Numbered from the stretch's first letter, positions 1 to 11,800 are shown. The stretch: DNA of 64,000 bases from Diacronema lutheri (GCA_019448385.1 JAGTXO010000012.1:248001-312000); one strand, 5' to 3'. Translations and numbers: made by a program. The notes: generated by a model not told the origin, from the letters alone.

Positions 1-2000
1 GAGCGCTGCCGACGCCATCTCTGCTTCGCGCTCATGCCGCGCGCCGCGCCTTCGGCGCGCGCCGTAGCCACGCGGCGAAGCTGGCGCGGAGGCGGCGAGC
101 GGCGCGCCGCCGTCGGTTCTTGCGCGTACGAGGCGCGCGCGAGCCGTTGCGCGCTGCGCGCCGCGAGCATCGCAGTCGTCGTCTCCACCGCCGTGTGCAC
201 ACCGAGCTTCGTCGAGCGCGCGCGCGCGCGCGCGAAGCAGCCGCGCGGCGGCGGCGGCACGCGCGTTCCACTCGGGAAAAGCGCGCAACAGGACGAAGCG
301 CTCGCGCTCGTCGACGGCGCGGCGCGCGAGGGCGTCGGCGCGGTCGACGAGCAGCAAGAGCGGCGCTTCGGGCAGCACAGCGAGCAGCGTGTCTTTAAAA
401 CTTGGCGCGCAGTGCAGCCACTCGTCCCCTCCGTCGTCGTGCCGCTCGTCCTGCCCGCCACCGTGCGAGAGCACGCGCGCGAAGCCGAGGCCGGCGCCCG
501 CCGCGACGGCGCTGAGCTCGAGCCCCGCCTGGATGCCCGACTGCAGCTTGCTCAGGGCGTGCAAGAAGCTCTCCGACGCGCGGCGCGGCGAGCGTTCGGG
601 CTGCGCGTCGGTATGGCCGTCGCGATGGCTGAGCGCGTTGCTTGCTCCGTTGCGATGCGACGCGCCGGGCAGAGCGCGCGCAGCCGAGCCGTGCGGCACG
701 ACGTTTAAAAACTCGGCGCTCGTCGCCGTGTCTGCAGGTGGCGGAGCGTCGTCCGCAGCCCACCGCGCAGCGGCTCGCGGCTCGTGCACGCCACGCCAGC
801 GCGCGACAAGCGAGCGCCAGCCTGCCGCCTCGGCAGCCGCGCCGCGCCGCGCCGCGTCCGCGCGCGCGCTCGCGCTCGGTGCGGCGGTCACACGGCGCCA
901 GCCGAGCTTGGCAAACACCCTGGCGCGGAGCGGTACCGCACCCGCGCGCGGCATCGAGTCGGCGGCGCGGCTCTGCTCAAGGCCACCCGCGAGCTGCTGC
1001 AGCGGCGGCGCGCTGCTGTAACGAGCAAGGTGCGGCGGGAGCGGCACGCGCTCGCCCTCCGCCATCTGGGCGCCGCTGCTCCACCGCGTCGCGCCATCAG
1101 CGCCGCGGGCAATGCCGCCGAGCTCGCGCCGGAGCAGCTCGGCGACAAGCGCCATCCCATTCTTCGTCTCGCGAAAGTCCGCGTGTCGGTAGCCCTTCCC
1201 GCCCGCTGCGTTCGACTGCGCGCCGCCCGCCGCTCCGCCATTGTGGCGCGAGCGCGCTTGGCCGAACGCGTGCAGCGCGGGCAGGGGCTCGCCCGCGGCG
1301 AGGCTGGCGCGCGCACCGGCATCGGTCGTGCTGGCCCCAACGTTGCCCGCCCCGCCGCTCGGCTCGTCGCACAGCTCGCCCATTCCCCTGTACGCACCGG
1401 CGCCGTGCAGCACAGCTGCGTTCGGCGCGGCCCCGGCGCCGTGCAGCACGCGCGTGCGCAGGGCGTCGAACGCAGCCGACGGCGCGGCGCGGCTCGGAAG
1501 TCCTCCCGCGCTGCTGCCACCTGCCGTTGCGCCGCGCGCGGTCGCCGCGCCCAATGGCCGCGGCCGGTCGCTCAGGGTCGCACCGCTGCCGTCGCCTCCG
1601 CTCCTGCCGCTCGCGCCCATGCTGACGCGCCTCTGCCGTCCAAACGAAACGACTCGACGAATCGGCGCGGCCGCCGCCTCGCGCACCGCGTGGCCGAGCC
1701 GGCGAAAGCTCGACGCGCGCCGAAGTGGCGCGGCGGGCTGCGGCGCCTCACCGAGCGCGGTCGCCACGAGGCCAGCGTCCAGGGGCGGAATCTGCGGCTC
1801 GAAGGCGCACGCGAGCACCGCCGCTGCGAACGGGAGGGACGCATCGGACACGCGCATCACGCTGCGCCACTTGCACGGCACGCGCGCGAGGCGGCGGACG
1901 AGCACGTCGAGTGCGCCGGGCGCGCGGTCGGCGCGCAGCCGCGCGGCCGCGCGCTGCCCATCGGCGAGCGGCGCGCCCTCGCGCCGCGCCTCCGGCCGCT

Positions 2001-2034
<34 letters not shown>

Positions 2035-5000
2035 AAGCGGAGCGCCGTATGCACGGCCGTCCGTTTCAGCGCGCTCGTCGCCTGCGCGCGCCCACCCGGC
2101 TGGGCCGCTTGCGAGACCAAACGCGAGCACGGGCACGATCTCGTCAAGCAAGTGCAACGCGCGCACGGACCGGGCAGCGCGGTCGGCGTTGAGCGCGTCG
2201 AGCGCGCTGACGAGCGCGGGCGCGCCCCCGCCACCGCCGGCGCTGCCGGCTGCGCCGCCTGCGCGGGCCACGCCGCGCGGCCCGCCGCCGGCCAAAGGCG
2301 CGCGCCCAAGGCTCGCGCGCGCCGGCAGTCGCCCCTCACACTCCGCCAGCGCGCGCGCCGCGACGTGCGCGACGACGGCCGCCCAAAACTCGGCCGAAGC
2401 GCACGCCGCCTCGCCGTCGGCGTGTGCACCGCCGCCTGCAGGCTCGGCGCCGCGCGCGCCCTCGGCGCTCGCAGCCGGTGCCGCGCGCACGAGGCAGTGC
2501 GCCGCGAGGCCGGCGAGGCCGCTCGCCAGGCGTGCCGCTTGCGCGGGCGCGCACCTCCGCTGGACGAGCAGCCGGAATGTGCTCTCGCCGAGGGCGATGG
2601 AGCCGCGCGCGCGCTGCTGGTCGGACGCGGCGACGACCGTCGCGACGAGGAGCAATGGATGGAGCGCGAGCGGCTCGGCGCATACGAGCGCGGGCGGCAG
2701 CTCGCGCAGAACGGCGCACGCTCGGTCGGTCGCAACTGCGCGCAGCACGCACGCGCCACATTGTGCCTCCGCCGCGCCTGCGTGCTGGCGCGCGCAGCAG
2801 CAGCCTCCGCACGCGCGGGCGAGCGCACAGTTAACCAGCGCGCCTACCGCCTCGTTCAGCGCGCGGGCAGGCTGCCAACGGTCCGAGCGCCGCATGCCAC
2901 CGAACGCCGCAGAGACGGCGGCGAGCGACGCGCGCGCGGGAGGGGGCGCGCCGGCGTGGCCCGACGGTGGCGCGTCGCCCGGGCCGTCGTGGTCGCTCGC
3001 CACGTCCGTCTCGCCGTCCGAGCCCAGCTGGCCAAAGGCGCCGCCGCTCGCGCTGCCGACGCCCACCGCGCCGCGCTCGCGTGGGCGCGTGTCGGCGAAG
3101 GACGCACCGCCCGTGCCATCGATGCGCCCGTTGCTCACGCCATCGTCCACGATGGCGTCCACGATGGCTGTTCCGATGCCGAGGCTGCGTAGCAGCGGGA
3201 GGGTGATCGCCGCCGCCGCGCGCGCGCGCTCGCCCTCCGAGCAGGGCAAGCGGCGGTGCGCACACAGCAGCGCGGGCAAGAGCGGCGCATGCGCGCAGCC
3301 GCACGGGTGTCGCGCGGGGCCGGCGGCGGCTGCGCGCGGCGCACGCGCGCCAGGCGCGCTCACGCCCGAGCCGATCGCGCTCGCCAGCTCGGCGAGCAGC
3401 GCGGCCGGCCGCGCGCTCGCCCTGCACAGCGCCGTGAGCGCAAGCAGCGCCTCCGCGTGCACCGCGGCCGACGTTCGCGCGTCCGCGCTGGCATCGGCCG
3501 CGCGCGGCGGCGGTGCCGTGGCGTGCGCCGCGCGAGCGCCAAGGGTACGCGCGCCGGCGCAGTCACAGTAGGCGATTCGGCTGAGGACTCGCAGCGCGAG
3601 CAGCGCGCCCTCGTGCTCCGCGGCCGCGAGGTGCACGGCCGCGCCCTCGCGCGCGTCCGCAGCGTCGGCCACGCCCGCGCCCGCGCCCGCGCCGTGCGCC
3701 TCCGCGCCCCCCAGCCGCGCGGGCTGCGCGAGAAGCTGGCGCCATGCGCTTTCCGCCTCGGCTGGCTCCCACTCGGTGCCAGGACCGCTGCTGGCGCCGC
3801 CGCCATCCGCGCTCGCGCTCGATCGCACCCCCGTCTGCACCCCGGTCTGCACCCCCTGCTGCACGCGCGCCAAGACGAGCGGCGGACAGCGCTGGCCGCG
3901 GTCGAGCGACGCGCGCAGCGCGAGCCTGAGCAGAGCGGCGCGCGCGCGCGCGCTCAGCCAGTGGGCGGCAAGCTCCTCGAGCGGTAGAAGTGCGAACAAG
4001 TCCGACGCGCGCACAGCCGCGTGCGCACTGCCCTGCTCGGCGACCGACTCGTCAAGCGCCGCCTCTGCGCTGCCCCACTGCGAGTGCGCCGCGCTCGCGC
4101 TCGGCGCGCCGCCTGCGACGCACGACGAGGCGAGAAGGCGCGCGCCTCTTCGCGGCGAGAAGAGGTACCCGCTTGCGGCCACCGCCGCGTGGCTCGCGCG
4201 TGCGGCTGCGGCAGCCGCCACGCCCACCAGGCGGCCTCCGCCGCCCCGCTCGGCGCGGCCCGTTCGCGCGTCCTCCGCGTCGTCCATGTGCGTCGCGAGC
4301 TGCGGCCCCGCGGGCGCGGGCGCCACTGCCTCGAGCGCCACCTCGACGGCAAGCGCGAGCAGACGACGCGCGTCCGTGCGCGCGAGCGCGCGCAACGCTC
4401 GCGCCGCGCCCGCGCGTACGGTCGCTGCTTGGGCAAAGAGAGCGATGCGCACGAGCCTCGCGCACGCGGCCTCGGGCCCCGTGCCGCCCTCGTCGCTGCT
4501 CGACCCGCTCGCGCTCGCGAGCGCGGCATGCAACGCCAGCAGCGGCGCTGGTCGCGCGGCCGCGCGCACGTGCGGCTCATCGACGCTTGCCGCGATGACT
4601 GCAAGCCGTACGGCACGCGCGCGCGCGCGGCCGTCGAGAGTGTCGCCATCGCCCTCCTCCCCGCCCGTCTCGTCCGACGCCTGCTCGTCTGCCTCCTCAG
4701 CCTCCTCCTCCTCCCCGTCCTCTGTCTCGTCGCCCGCGCTGCCGCACGCGTCGCCGCGCGCCGCGGCCGAGCACGTGGCGCCCAGCGCAGCAGCGCCCGC
4801 CGCCCATCGCTGCTCCGCCTCCTCGGGCAGAGCGTCGCCGTGCGCGCCGTCGAGTGCATCGCCGCCCGCCGCCAATAGGCCGCCGCGCACGACCGCGGCC
4901 GCCAGCCCGCCCAGGCTGCGCTCTGGCGCGTGCCGCCAGCCAGCGCGGTGCGTGAGCAGCGTGTCCGCACAGAGCGCGCACCATGGCAGCGGCGCGCACG

Positions 5001-6093
5001 CGCCACACGGCACCGCCGTCGCGCTGAGCAGGTCAACGACTGGGCCGACGAGCGTGACGCGCACGTGCGCGAGCGCGGTCGAGGAGCGCGCGCCCGTGCC
5101 CGCAGCGCTACGCATGGCCGCATCGCACAGCGCGAGCGCGCACGCCGCGCAGGCTGAGAGTGCCGCGCGCCACGAGCCCGCGGGCGCGAGCGCGCCGCTT
5201 GCCGCGCGCGCGAGGTCGTGCACCACGGCGGGAAGCGGCGGTACTGCACTGCCTGCCGCCGCCATGCCGTAGCTCGTCCCCGCCGCGGCCCACGGCAGCG
5301 CGCGCAACGCCACGGCCAGCTCGGCGTCGGCGTCGGCGCCGTCCGGCGCGCCGCCCGCGCGCGCGGTGCGCTCGAGCGCGGCGCGCACGAGCAGATGCAC
5401 AGGACCGGGCGCGGCGGCCGGCTCGGTGGCGCGCGGCTCGCGGCCGCATACCTGCGCGTTCCCATCGTCACCGACCCCATGCGTTCCCGCGCGGCCCAGC
5501 AGCTGCGCGCCCTTCATCGTAGCGATGCACGCGGCCCACGCGCGCGCGCCATCGGTGCTTACGAGCGCTGCTGCAAGCGGGTGTAGCTCGAGCGGATCGC
5601 CGGTGCCATCAGCGCCGGCCGCGGCGGCAAGCACGCGGCGGAGCGTGCGCAGCAACAAGCTGAGCAGCTCGCACGGCGCGCGCTCTACCGCCGCGCGCAG
5701 CGCGTCGACGATCGAGTCAGCGGCCGTGCGTACGTCGCCTGGCGCCGCGAGCGCCGCCCGGATGTCGTGGCTGAGGAGGCGCTCGAGGTAGGCCACGCTA
5801 AAGCGCGCGTCGCAGCGCTCGGTCAGCTCACTCGCGCGCAGCGCCTCAAGCGCGCCGAGCATCTCGGCGCGCACGGCCGGCGCGGACGCGAGGCCGTTCC
5901 CGGGCCACGTCAGCCGCAGCTGCACGCCTGCCGCGCGCGCGGGCGCGGGCGCGCGCGCGGGGTGGCCGCCGCGTGCAGCAGCGTGCGCCGCATCAACGCG
6001 TTGAAGCGCGCTCGGCAGGTCGGCCTCGAGCTCGAGCAGCCGTTGGAGGTTCTCCGTCAGCCGCCCGAGCATCGCTGACAATTCGAGCGCCAT
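1..6093 (-). CDS. Very large Ala-rich protein, 3' end beyond window, family not recognised
   Basis: A single minus-strand frame is open from 6186 to the window edge without a stop, giving at least 2031 codons from the first ATG (6093; the next in-frame ATG is at 6072). The product is dominated by Ala/Leu/Arg-rich helical sequence, which would suit an alpha-solenoid, but no family could be named. Visible landmarks are an acidic Glu/Asp stretch around residues 450-480, a poly-Ala run near residue 1355, and a basic Ser segment around residues 1458-1490 with three Arg-Arg-x-Ser-type sites (RRASSF, RRVVSF, RRVSM) that resemble basophilic-kinase sites. Low-complexity composition makes function assignment unsafe. 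The gene starts 316 bp from the divergent zinc-finger gene. I judge it coding because a 6 kb stop-free frame begins at an ATG beside a divergent start. Confidence 0.7.
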
Positions 6094-6409
6094 CGTGCGG
6101 CAGCGCTGGGCGCGACGTCCCGTGAGCGGGCCGTGACACGCCGTCGCAACGCAAGATGAAGCGACCACGAAGGCGCGTCCGCGGTCTCAGCGGGGCAGTT
6201 CGCGCGCTTGAGCCGTCCCGGAGCAGGGCCAGTGATTCCGCGCGCGCGTCGCGCTGCACGATGGCGATGAGTCCACGCCGCCGCCGCCGCCAGCAGCAAG
6301 GAGAAAAGGGGGGGAAACAGAGGCGGGTGATGAATTCCACACTGTGAGTGATGCGTGCTAATCTCAGCCGGCCTTTTTTTGGCGCGCGATTTGGGCAACC
6401 CCATCGCCC
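6094..6409. promoter_or_regulatory. Intergenic region between two divergent genes
   Basis: This 316 bp gap separates the start of the giant minus-strand gene from the plus-strand C2H2 gene. I see no RNA gene or TATA box. It is locally less GC-rich near 6290-6390 (a purine-rich stretch followed by a T7 run). It is presumed to carry both promoters. Confidence 0.4.
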
Positions 6410-6973
6410 ATGTTTGCGTCCCCGAGGGCGCTCCACACGGACGCCTCCGCGAGCAAGGGTGAGGGCGGACCGCAGCCTGCACTGCACGTCGACAAGAGCC
6501 TGAGCAGCAGCGGCACCGCCGAAGCCGGCCTGTGCGCGCTCACATCGCCGGTGGATGGCCCCGCTCTCCTCCTCGCCGCGAGCCACCGGATCGGCGAGTA
6601 CAGGCGCGTGCAGGCTGTCGCCGCGTCCATGCGCTCGCCGCGCACGGCCGACAGCTACCGACTGGTCCCGTCCAAGAAGCGCCGCTGTAAGGCGGCAGCC
6701 GCGCCCACGGCGAACGGCAAGGCGCCCAATCAGGCGAAGGTGGAGCTGCTCAGGCTGAAGCACGAGGCCGCACAGCGCGAGGCGCTGCGCTACGCGTCGG
6801 CGCGCTTCGAGTGCGGGTTCGCGGGCTGCGGCTCTCGGCTTAACCGCGCCTCCGACGCGCGCACGCACGTGCGCAATTTTCACGGCACGTGGTACGAGCT
6901 GCGCGTAAAGAGCGGGCTGCCCTGTTACAAGGATCGTGGATGCGACGCCCCCCCTCCCCCCCTCCCTTCGTAA
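6410..6973 (+). CDS. Small C2H2 zinc-finger protein
   Basis: A 187-residue protein with one C2H2 finger near its C terminus, residues about 133-162: Cys135-x4-Cys140-x12-His153-x4-His158, followed by an aromatic pair (WY). A basic segment (SKKRRCK) about 40 residues before the finger could be a nuclear localisation signal. The rest is unstructured and Ser/Ala-rich. A single finger of this spacing can bind nucleic acid or protein, and nothing visible tells which. The start is the first ATG of the frame. The tail is a Pro run encoded by a C-rich tract that ends at a TAA, so the real 3' end could differ if that tract is intronic. Confidence 0.6.
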   Translation: MFASPRALHTDASASKGEGGPQPALHVDKSLSSSGTAEAGLCALTSPVDGPALLLAASHRIGEYRRVQAVAASMRSPRTADSYRLVPSKKRRCKAAAAPTANGKAPNQAKVELLRLKHEAAQREALRYASARFECGFAGCGSRLNRASDARTHVRNFHGTWYELRVKSGLPCYKDRGCDAPPPPLPS

Positions 6974-7137
6974 CGGGCCCTACTGCACACGCGCGGAGTC
7001 TGCGCATACGCATGTTGACACAAATCGCCAGGAACTGCGCGCATGATACGTTGGCAATCAAACCACGCGGGCGCTTGTCCATGGCACGCGCAAAACATGC
7101 CAACGGGTATAGCGTCCGCGCAGCCGGCGCGCGCGCG

Positions 7138-10100
7138 TCATCGGGCGCGACGCGCGCGCGCGACGGCGCTCCCGGACGCACGCGCGGCGCTGCGCAGGCC
7201 GTCTGCGCCGAGAGCACGACCGACGTCGGGTGGCAGGCCCGGTCGCACTGGCGCACGGCCAGCGACGCCCGTCGCGTCTCGCGGCGCGGCAGCTGCATCG
7301 ACGAGCTCGTCGAGGATGGCGTGGATGACGGTCCGCTGGTTGACATGGCGCGTGGCGGGCAGCTCGGGTCGAAGGGCAAAGCGCCAGTTGACGCCACGCA
7401 CGCGCGCATCGGCCGGAACGAGTCCGTCGCGCCACGAGCCCGCGCGCACCGCCGCCGTGAAGCGCCTGTTGCGCGCAGCATCGGACGAGCCGGCGGCGGG
7501 CGGCGCGAACGCGGCGCGCACGACGATGGGTGCGGCAGCGCCGCTCGAGCTGGCGGCAAGGAGGCAGCTGTGGTCGGCTGAAAGCGCAAGCCTGTCGTAG
7601 AGCGGCGGCGCGCTATCAGCCTCGCCGCCGGCACGAGCGGACGGTAGGCGGAGGGGCCCCTTGACGAGCTGTGCGGACGCGAGGGAGATGATGGTCAGCT
7701 CGCCGCAGTGGAGCACGTATGCGTAGTCGCTGCTCGTCTGCGCGAGCATCGGGCCGAGCGCGAGGACCGGCGGCGGCGTCGTGCTCGTCGCGCTGGCAGA
7801 GAGCGGCACGCGCACGCGCAGCGGCGTCGGCCGCACCCCTTCGCTCAATCCGACGAGCACGAGCTTGCCGTGCGCTCTCGCGCCAGAGTCGGCGTGCGGC
7901 GGGAAGTAGAGGAGGACGGCGAGCTCGCGCCCCGCCCACGTGACTGCCGCGTCGGCCACGCGCGCCGTGCGCTCCGCCAGCCGGAAGGGCTGCAGCGCGT
8001 GGCTCAACAGCAGCCCGTCCGCCGCGCGCCTCACGACGACGAACTCGGCAGTGCCGTCGTCGCGCGCGCGGTCGGGCCGGCCGTATGTGCGCTCGGTGCC
8101 GCCGTCCGGCGTCGCGACGTCGCGCCACAGCCGCGGCAGCACGAGCGCGCGCAGCCGCCCCTCGTCGTACGCGCGCGAGAGCGCGCGGAACTGCCGGCTT
8201 CGCGCGAGCTCCGCGGGCGGCGCCGGTTTGACCGTTTTTGGCGGGAAAAGCAACTCGGCATGCGCATTCGAATCGGGCGCGAGCTCGTGCTCGTTCAGCT
8301 CAAGCGACGCGCCGCCGCGCTCGGGCGCGTACCATCCGAAAGCCGAGAGTTGCTGCGCCGAATAGGGCCACAGCCTGATCGCACCGCCGGCGTCGAGCGT
8401 GACGAGCGTCGGCGCCGCCGCCGAGCCCGCCGCAGCCGCTCCCGCGACGCCGCAGAAGACGATGGCGTCCGAGTGGCCGCCGCTGAAGTACTCTATGCTC
8501 AGCGCGTCGGCGGGCAGTGCGGCCGACGCCTCGGCCACGCCGCGCGCGTCATCTGCGCTCGGCGCGCGCAGCGGCGCAGGCATGCCCGGCGGCCGCGCAT
8601 TGATTGCAGCAAGGGCGCCGGGCATGTTGAGCTTGAGCGCCAGGCCGCAGCCGAGGCCAGCCATCAGCGCCGGCTGCGAGCCAGCGAGCGTGATCGCCGG
8701 GTGAAAAGTGGCGCACAGCGCGCGCACGTCGGGCGGCGCGGTGGCGGACGCCGGCGGCACGGGCCCGCCGGCCGCGCCGCCGCTCGCCACCTGCTCGGCG
8801 GAGCGCCGGCCAAACAAGCCGCCGGCATTGGCGCTGCCGCGCCGCCGCGCGGCGGGCGCGCCAGCCGCGCCCACGCCCTGCGCCGCCGTGCCGCCGCCGT
8901 CAGCGCCGCCTGCTGCAGCGCCCCGCCGCGCGTCCGCCGCCTCCTCAATCTGCGCGAGCACCGCAGCAGACGCGAGCTGCGATGGCGGTACGACCGCGAG
9001 GAGCGCGAGCTCGTGCACGGGGGTGGCCGCAGGCGCGGGCGCTCTGGGCTGCGCCGGCGGCGCTGGCGGCGCCTGCCGCCGGCCACCGCCACCGCCGCCA
9101 CCGCCACCGCCGCCACCGCCACCATCGGCCGTCCCGCCGGACGCTGCCTCGGCCACCGCGGCACCGGCTGCGAGCTCTCGGCGGTGGTCGGCGGCCACAT
9201 CGTCGCCGAGCGGGGCAAGCGGGCGGAGTGCCGCGAGCATCCGCGCGCTGCCGCGACCGCCCGTGCCGCCGCCACTGCCGCCGCCGCCGCCGCCGCGCGC
9301 CGCGCCCACCGCGCCGATTGCCGCAAAGCCTACGCCAAAGCCGCCGCCGTCGAGGGTCTGCTGCCGAAGCTCAGCGTCGCGCGCCGCGCCGGCCGCGCCG
9401 ATCGCCTTGGCCGCGGCGCCGCGCAGCGTGGCGGCGGGAACAAGCGACCAGACGGCGATCCAGCCGGCCGCCGACGTCGTCGCGAGCGCGCGCCCATCAG
9501 CGCTCCAGGCCAGCGTGCGGATCGCCGCGCCGTCCGGCGCGCTCGGCGCCGGCGGCGGCGCGCCGCGGCGACCGGCGGGCGCCGACGCGCCGCGCCCGCC
9601 TCCAAGCGTGGCCGCGCTGCGGTAGCGCACCAACGCGGGCGTGTGCGAGGGATCGACCACCGTGACCGTCCCGTCCGCGTGGCCGAGCGCGAGCAGGCCC
9701 GTGCGCGCGCCGAACAACGCGGCGCTGATCGCGCGAGGCACCACGGTGGCCGGCAACTCGGCGACGCCGTCGAGCTGCGCGGGCAGCTCCCAGTGGCGCC
9801 ACCACGCGAGCTCGAGGTGCGCGTGCCGCGCGGCGAGCTTTCCCGTCGGCAGCGGTGGCGTCTCGGCCTCGCCAATCGTGCGCTCCGCATCGTTGGCGCC
9901 TGGCAGCCGCCGCGCGCCGTCGCCGGACGTGGCCGTGGCCGTGGCGCGCGCATCGGAGGCGTCGGTCAAGTCGGCGGCGAGCTCGGCGTCCGCCGCGGCG
10001 AGCTGCGCGGCGAGCGCGTCGGCGCTGTCCGCGTGCGTGAGCTGCGCGGCGTTGGCGAGCTCCTCGGCAATGCCGGTCGGCACGGCCGCCCACCGCCTCC

Positions 10101-11583
10101 TCTTGGCTTTCGAGATCGGCAGCTGGTGCGAGAAGCGCGGCGCGGGCACGGCGGAGGCCTCGCGCGTGCGCCGCTGGTTGCGCAGCTCGTCAAGCGCCGC
10201 CGGCAGCGTCGGCTGCGCGCGCGCCGCATTTGCCGCCTCCGCGAGCGGCAGCCTGCGCGCCGCGCCGGCCGCGGCCGTGACGAGGAGCTCGATCGCCGAC
10301 GCGGCCGCGAGGGCGCCGATGCGAAGGACCTCGTCAACAACGTCGGCACTCAGCTCGGCGACCAGCTCGGACAGCAGCCCGTCCGCCGCGCGCGCCGCCG
10401 CGCGATCCTCAGCCATCGCCGCGTCGCGCTCGTCGAGCGCGTCGCGCAGCGCCGCATCGCGCCCGAGCCAGCCTTCAAATCGCATCACGCCCGTAGGCAG
10501 CGACGGCTCGGCAGCGGGCGCGGCCGCAGCGGTGCGCGCGCCGGCCGCCCCCGCAGCGAAGGCGAGCGGCGGCTGTGAGCGCAGCACGGCACCGAGCGCG
10601 TCGATTGACATGAGCTGCACCGCGCGAGAGGCCTCGACACCCGCGAGCACGGCCTCGAGCGGGAATGCGCGAGCGCCATCCGCGTCGGGCGCGCCGCTGC
10701 CGGCGCCGGCCGTTACGGCCGCGCCGCGAGCGCGCGCCGCCTCTGCGGCCAGCGCGCTCTGCCGGTGCGCAAAGGCGCCGCGCTCGCCGTTTTGTCGCCT
10801 CATCTGCTCACGACGAAGATGCAGCGCGCGCTTGTGCTCGCGCCGCTGCGCGCCGAGCCGCACCTCGAGAGAGTCGGTCAGCGCCGCGTGCGACGACGCC
10901 GTATTGACGGCCTGCAGCAGCTTCTCGACCGGCGCGCCCGCTACCTCGTCAACGCGCGCGCGCAGCACGGCGCGCTCGGCCTCGCGCGCATCGGCGCGCG
11001 GTGGAGGCGGCCGCTGCGCGATCAGCGCGTCGAGCGCACCGAGGCCAGCAAAGCGCGCGGCGAGCGCTGCCGCCGCGCGCCGACGCGCCGCTGCGTCCGC
11101 ACGATCCGCCTCCGCGGCTGGCGCGCCCGCCGCGGCCAAAGATGGTACGGCCGGTGGTGCGGGGCGCGCGGTCGACGCGCTATTGCTCGCGGGCGCGCAC
11201 GCGAGCGTGGACGGCCCGTCGGCAGAAGCGCGACGTTGCACAGCCGCGTCGGCTGCGCGCACGCCATTCGGCGCTCCGTCGCCCGTCCGTCCGCGCGCGC
11301 GCAGCTCGGCGCGCAGCTCGTCCGCACGGAACGCCGCGGCCGCTTGCGATGCTCGAATCGCCTCCACGCGCGCGCGCGCCTCTGACTGCTTGCGGATCGA
11401 GTCCTCCTCCGTCGCACGGAGCTGCGCGAGGCGCTCATGCGTGTCGAGCACGCGCTGCGTGGCCGCGCTCCGGTCCACCCGCTCGAGCTCGCCCTCCATT
11501 GCCTCAAGCTCGGCACGACGCGCGGCTGCGAGAGCACGCAGCGCGGCGATCCGCGACGGCTCGCCCTCGCCCGCGCTACTCAT
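7138..11583 (-). CDS. WD-repeat-like protein with N-terminal coiled coil
   Basis: About 1481 residues from the ATG at 11583. The first ~130 residues are charged coiled coil (ARRAELEAMEGELERVDR and following), then a helical Ala-rich middle. From about residue 580 there are propeller-like blades: LLALGHADGTVTVVDP, IRTLAWSADGRALATTSA with a following VWSL near residues 680-715, and LVTLDAGGAIRLWPY near 1060. The blades are degenerate and separated by long Gly/Ala/Pro insertions. An in-frame ATG also lies at 11754. It would add an Arg-Ser-rich leader encoded by a GAGCGC hexamer repeat, but that start would leave at most 46 bp to the divergent E2 gene, so I prefer 11583. The specific WD family was not identified; a ciliary or cytoskeletal scaffold is possible. 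Confidence 0.6.
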   Translation of the reverse strand: MSSAGEGEPSRIAALRALAAARRAELEAMEGELERVDRSAATQRVLDTHERLAQLRATEEDSIRKQSEARARVEAIRASQAAAAFRADELRAELRARGRTGDGAPNGVRAADAAVQRRASADGPSTLACAPASNSASTARPAPPAVPSLAAAGAPAAEADRADAAARRRAAAALAARFAGLGALDALIAQRPPPPRADAREAERAVLRARVDEVAGAPVEKLLQAVNTASSHAALTDSLEVRLGAQRREHKRALHLRREQMRRQNGERGAFAHRQSALAAEAARARGAAVTAGAGSGAPDADGARAFPLEAVLAGVEASRAVQLMSIDALGAVLRSQPPLAFAAGAAGARTAAAAPAAEPSLPTGVMRFEGWLGRDAALRDALDERDAAMAEDRAAARAADGLLSELVAELSADVVDEVLRIGALAAASAIELLVTAAAGAARRLPLAEAANAARAQPTLPAALDELRNQRRTREASAVPAPRFSHQLPISKAKRRRWAAVPTGIAEELANAAQLTHADSADALAAQLAAADAELAADLTDASDARATATATSGDGARRLPGANDAERTIGEAETPPLPTGKLAARHAHLELAWWRHWELPAQLDGVAELPATVVPRAISAALFGARTGLLALGHADGTVTVVDPSHTPALVRYRSAATLGGGRGASAPAGRRGAPPPAPSAPDGAAIRTLAWSADGRALATTSAAGWIAVWSLVPAATLRGAAAKAIGAAGAARDAELRQQTLDGGGFGVGFAAIGAVGAARGGGGGGSGGGTGGRGSARMLAALRPLAPLGDDVAADHRRELAAGAAVAEAASGGTADGGGGGGGGGGGGGGRRQAPPAPPAQPRAPAPAATPVHELALLAVVPPSQLASAAVLAQIEEAADARRGAAAGGADGGGTAAQGVGAAGAPAARRRGSANAGGLFGRRSAEQVASGGAAGGPVPPASATAPPDVRALCATFHPAITLAGSQPALMAGLGCGLALKLNMPGALAAINARPPGMPAPLRAPSADDARGVAEASAALPADALSIEYFSGGHSDAIVFCGVAGAAAAGSAAAPTLVTLDAGGAIRLWPYSAQQLSAFGWYAPERGGASLELNEHELAPDSNAHAELLFPPKTVKPAPPAELARSRQFRALSRAYDEGRLRALVLPRLWRDVATPDGGTERTYGRPDRARDDGTAEFVVVRRAADGLLLSHALQPFRLAERTARVADAAVTWAGRELAVLLYFPPHADSGARAHGKLVLVGLSEGVRPTPLRVRVPLSASATSTTPPPVLALGPMLAQTSSDYAYVLHCGELTIISLASAQLVKGPLRLPSARAGGEADSAPPLYDRLALSADHSCLLAASSSGAAAPIVVRAAFAPPAAGSSDAARNRRFTAAVRAGSWRDGLVPADARVRGVNWRFALRPELPATRHVNQRTVIHAILDELVDAAAAPRDATGVAGRAPVRPGLPPDVGRALGADGLRSAARASGSAVARARRAR

Positions 11584-11800
11584 CGGCCGCGAGCGCGAGC
11601 GCGAGCGCGAGCGCGAGCGCGAGCGGGGGCGCGAGCGCGAACGGGGACGCGAGCAGCTCGACGTGCGCGAGCGACTGCTTGAGCGCGAGCAGTTCGACGC
11701 GCGCGGGCGGCTCGATGGTGCAACGGCCTCCGAACTGGCGCTGCTCTCGCTCATCGATCCAATGATGCAACGGCCTCCGCCATCCTGCCAGCCCTTCGAG
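11584..11800. promoter_or_regulatory. Bidirectional promoter region with GAGCGC hexamer repeat
   Basis: This 217 bp gap lies between the WD-repeat gene and the E2 gene. It contains a GAGCGC-type hexamer tract (about 11590-11650). The 14-bp word TGCAACGGCCTCCG occurs twice, near 11719 and 11767. An ATG pair at 11762/11765 is in frame with the E2 gene, so the exact 5' border is uncertain. Confidence 0.4.

Noticed and set aside
784-3192. Long plus-strand open frame of about 800 residues
   Set aside because: It is the mirror of the stop-free minus frame; the Arg/Ala-rich reading with many rare-looking Arg runs is typical of antisense of GC-rich coding DNA.
11584-11754. Arg-Ser domain at the N terminus of the WD-repeat protein
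   Set aside because: Possible by frame, but it is encoded by a simple GAGCGC repeat in what is otherwise the shared promoter. Downstream ATG preferred.
9641-11760. Plus-strand open frame leading into the E2 gene (about 700 residues)
   Set aside because: Antisense shadow of the WD-repeat gene. The real E2 start is at the signal peptide just downstream of the divergent gap.
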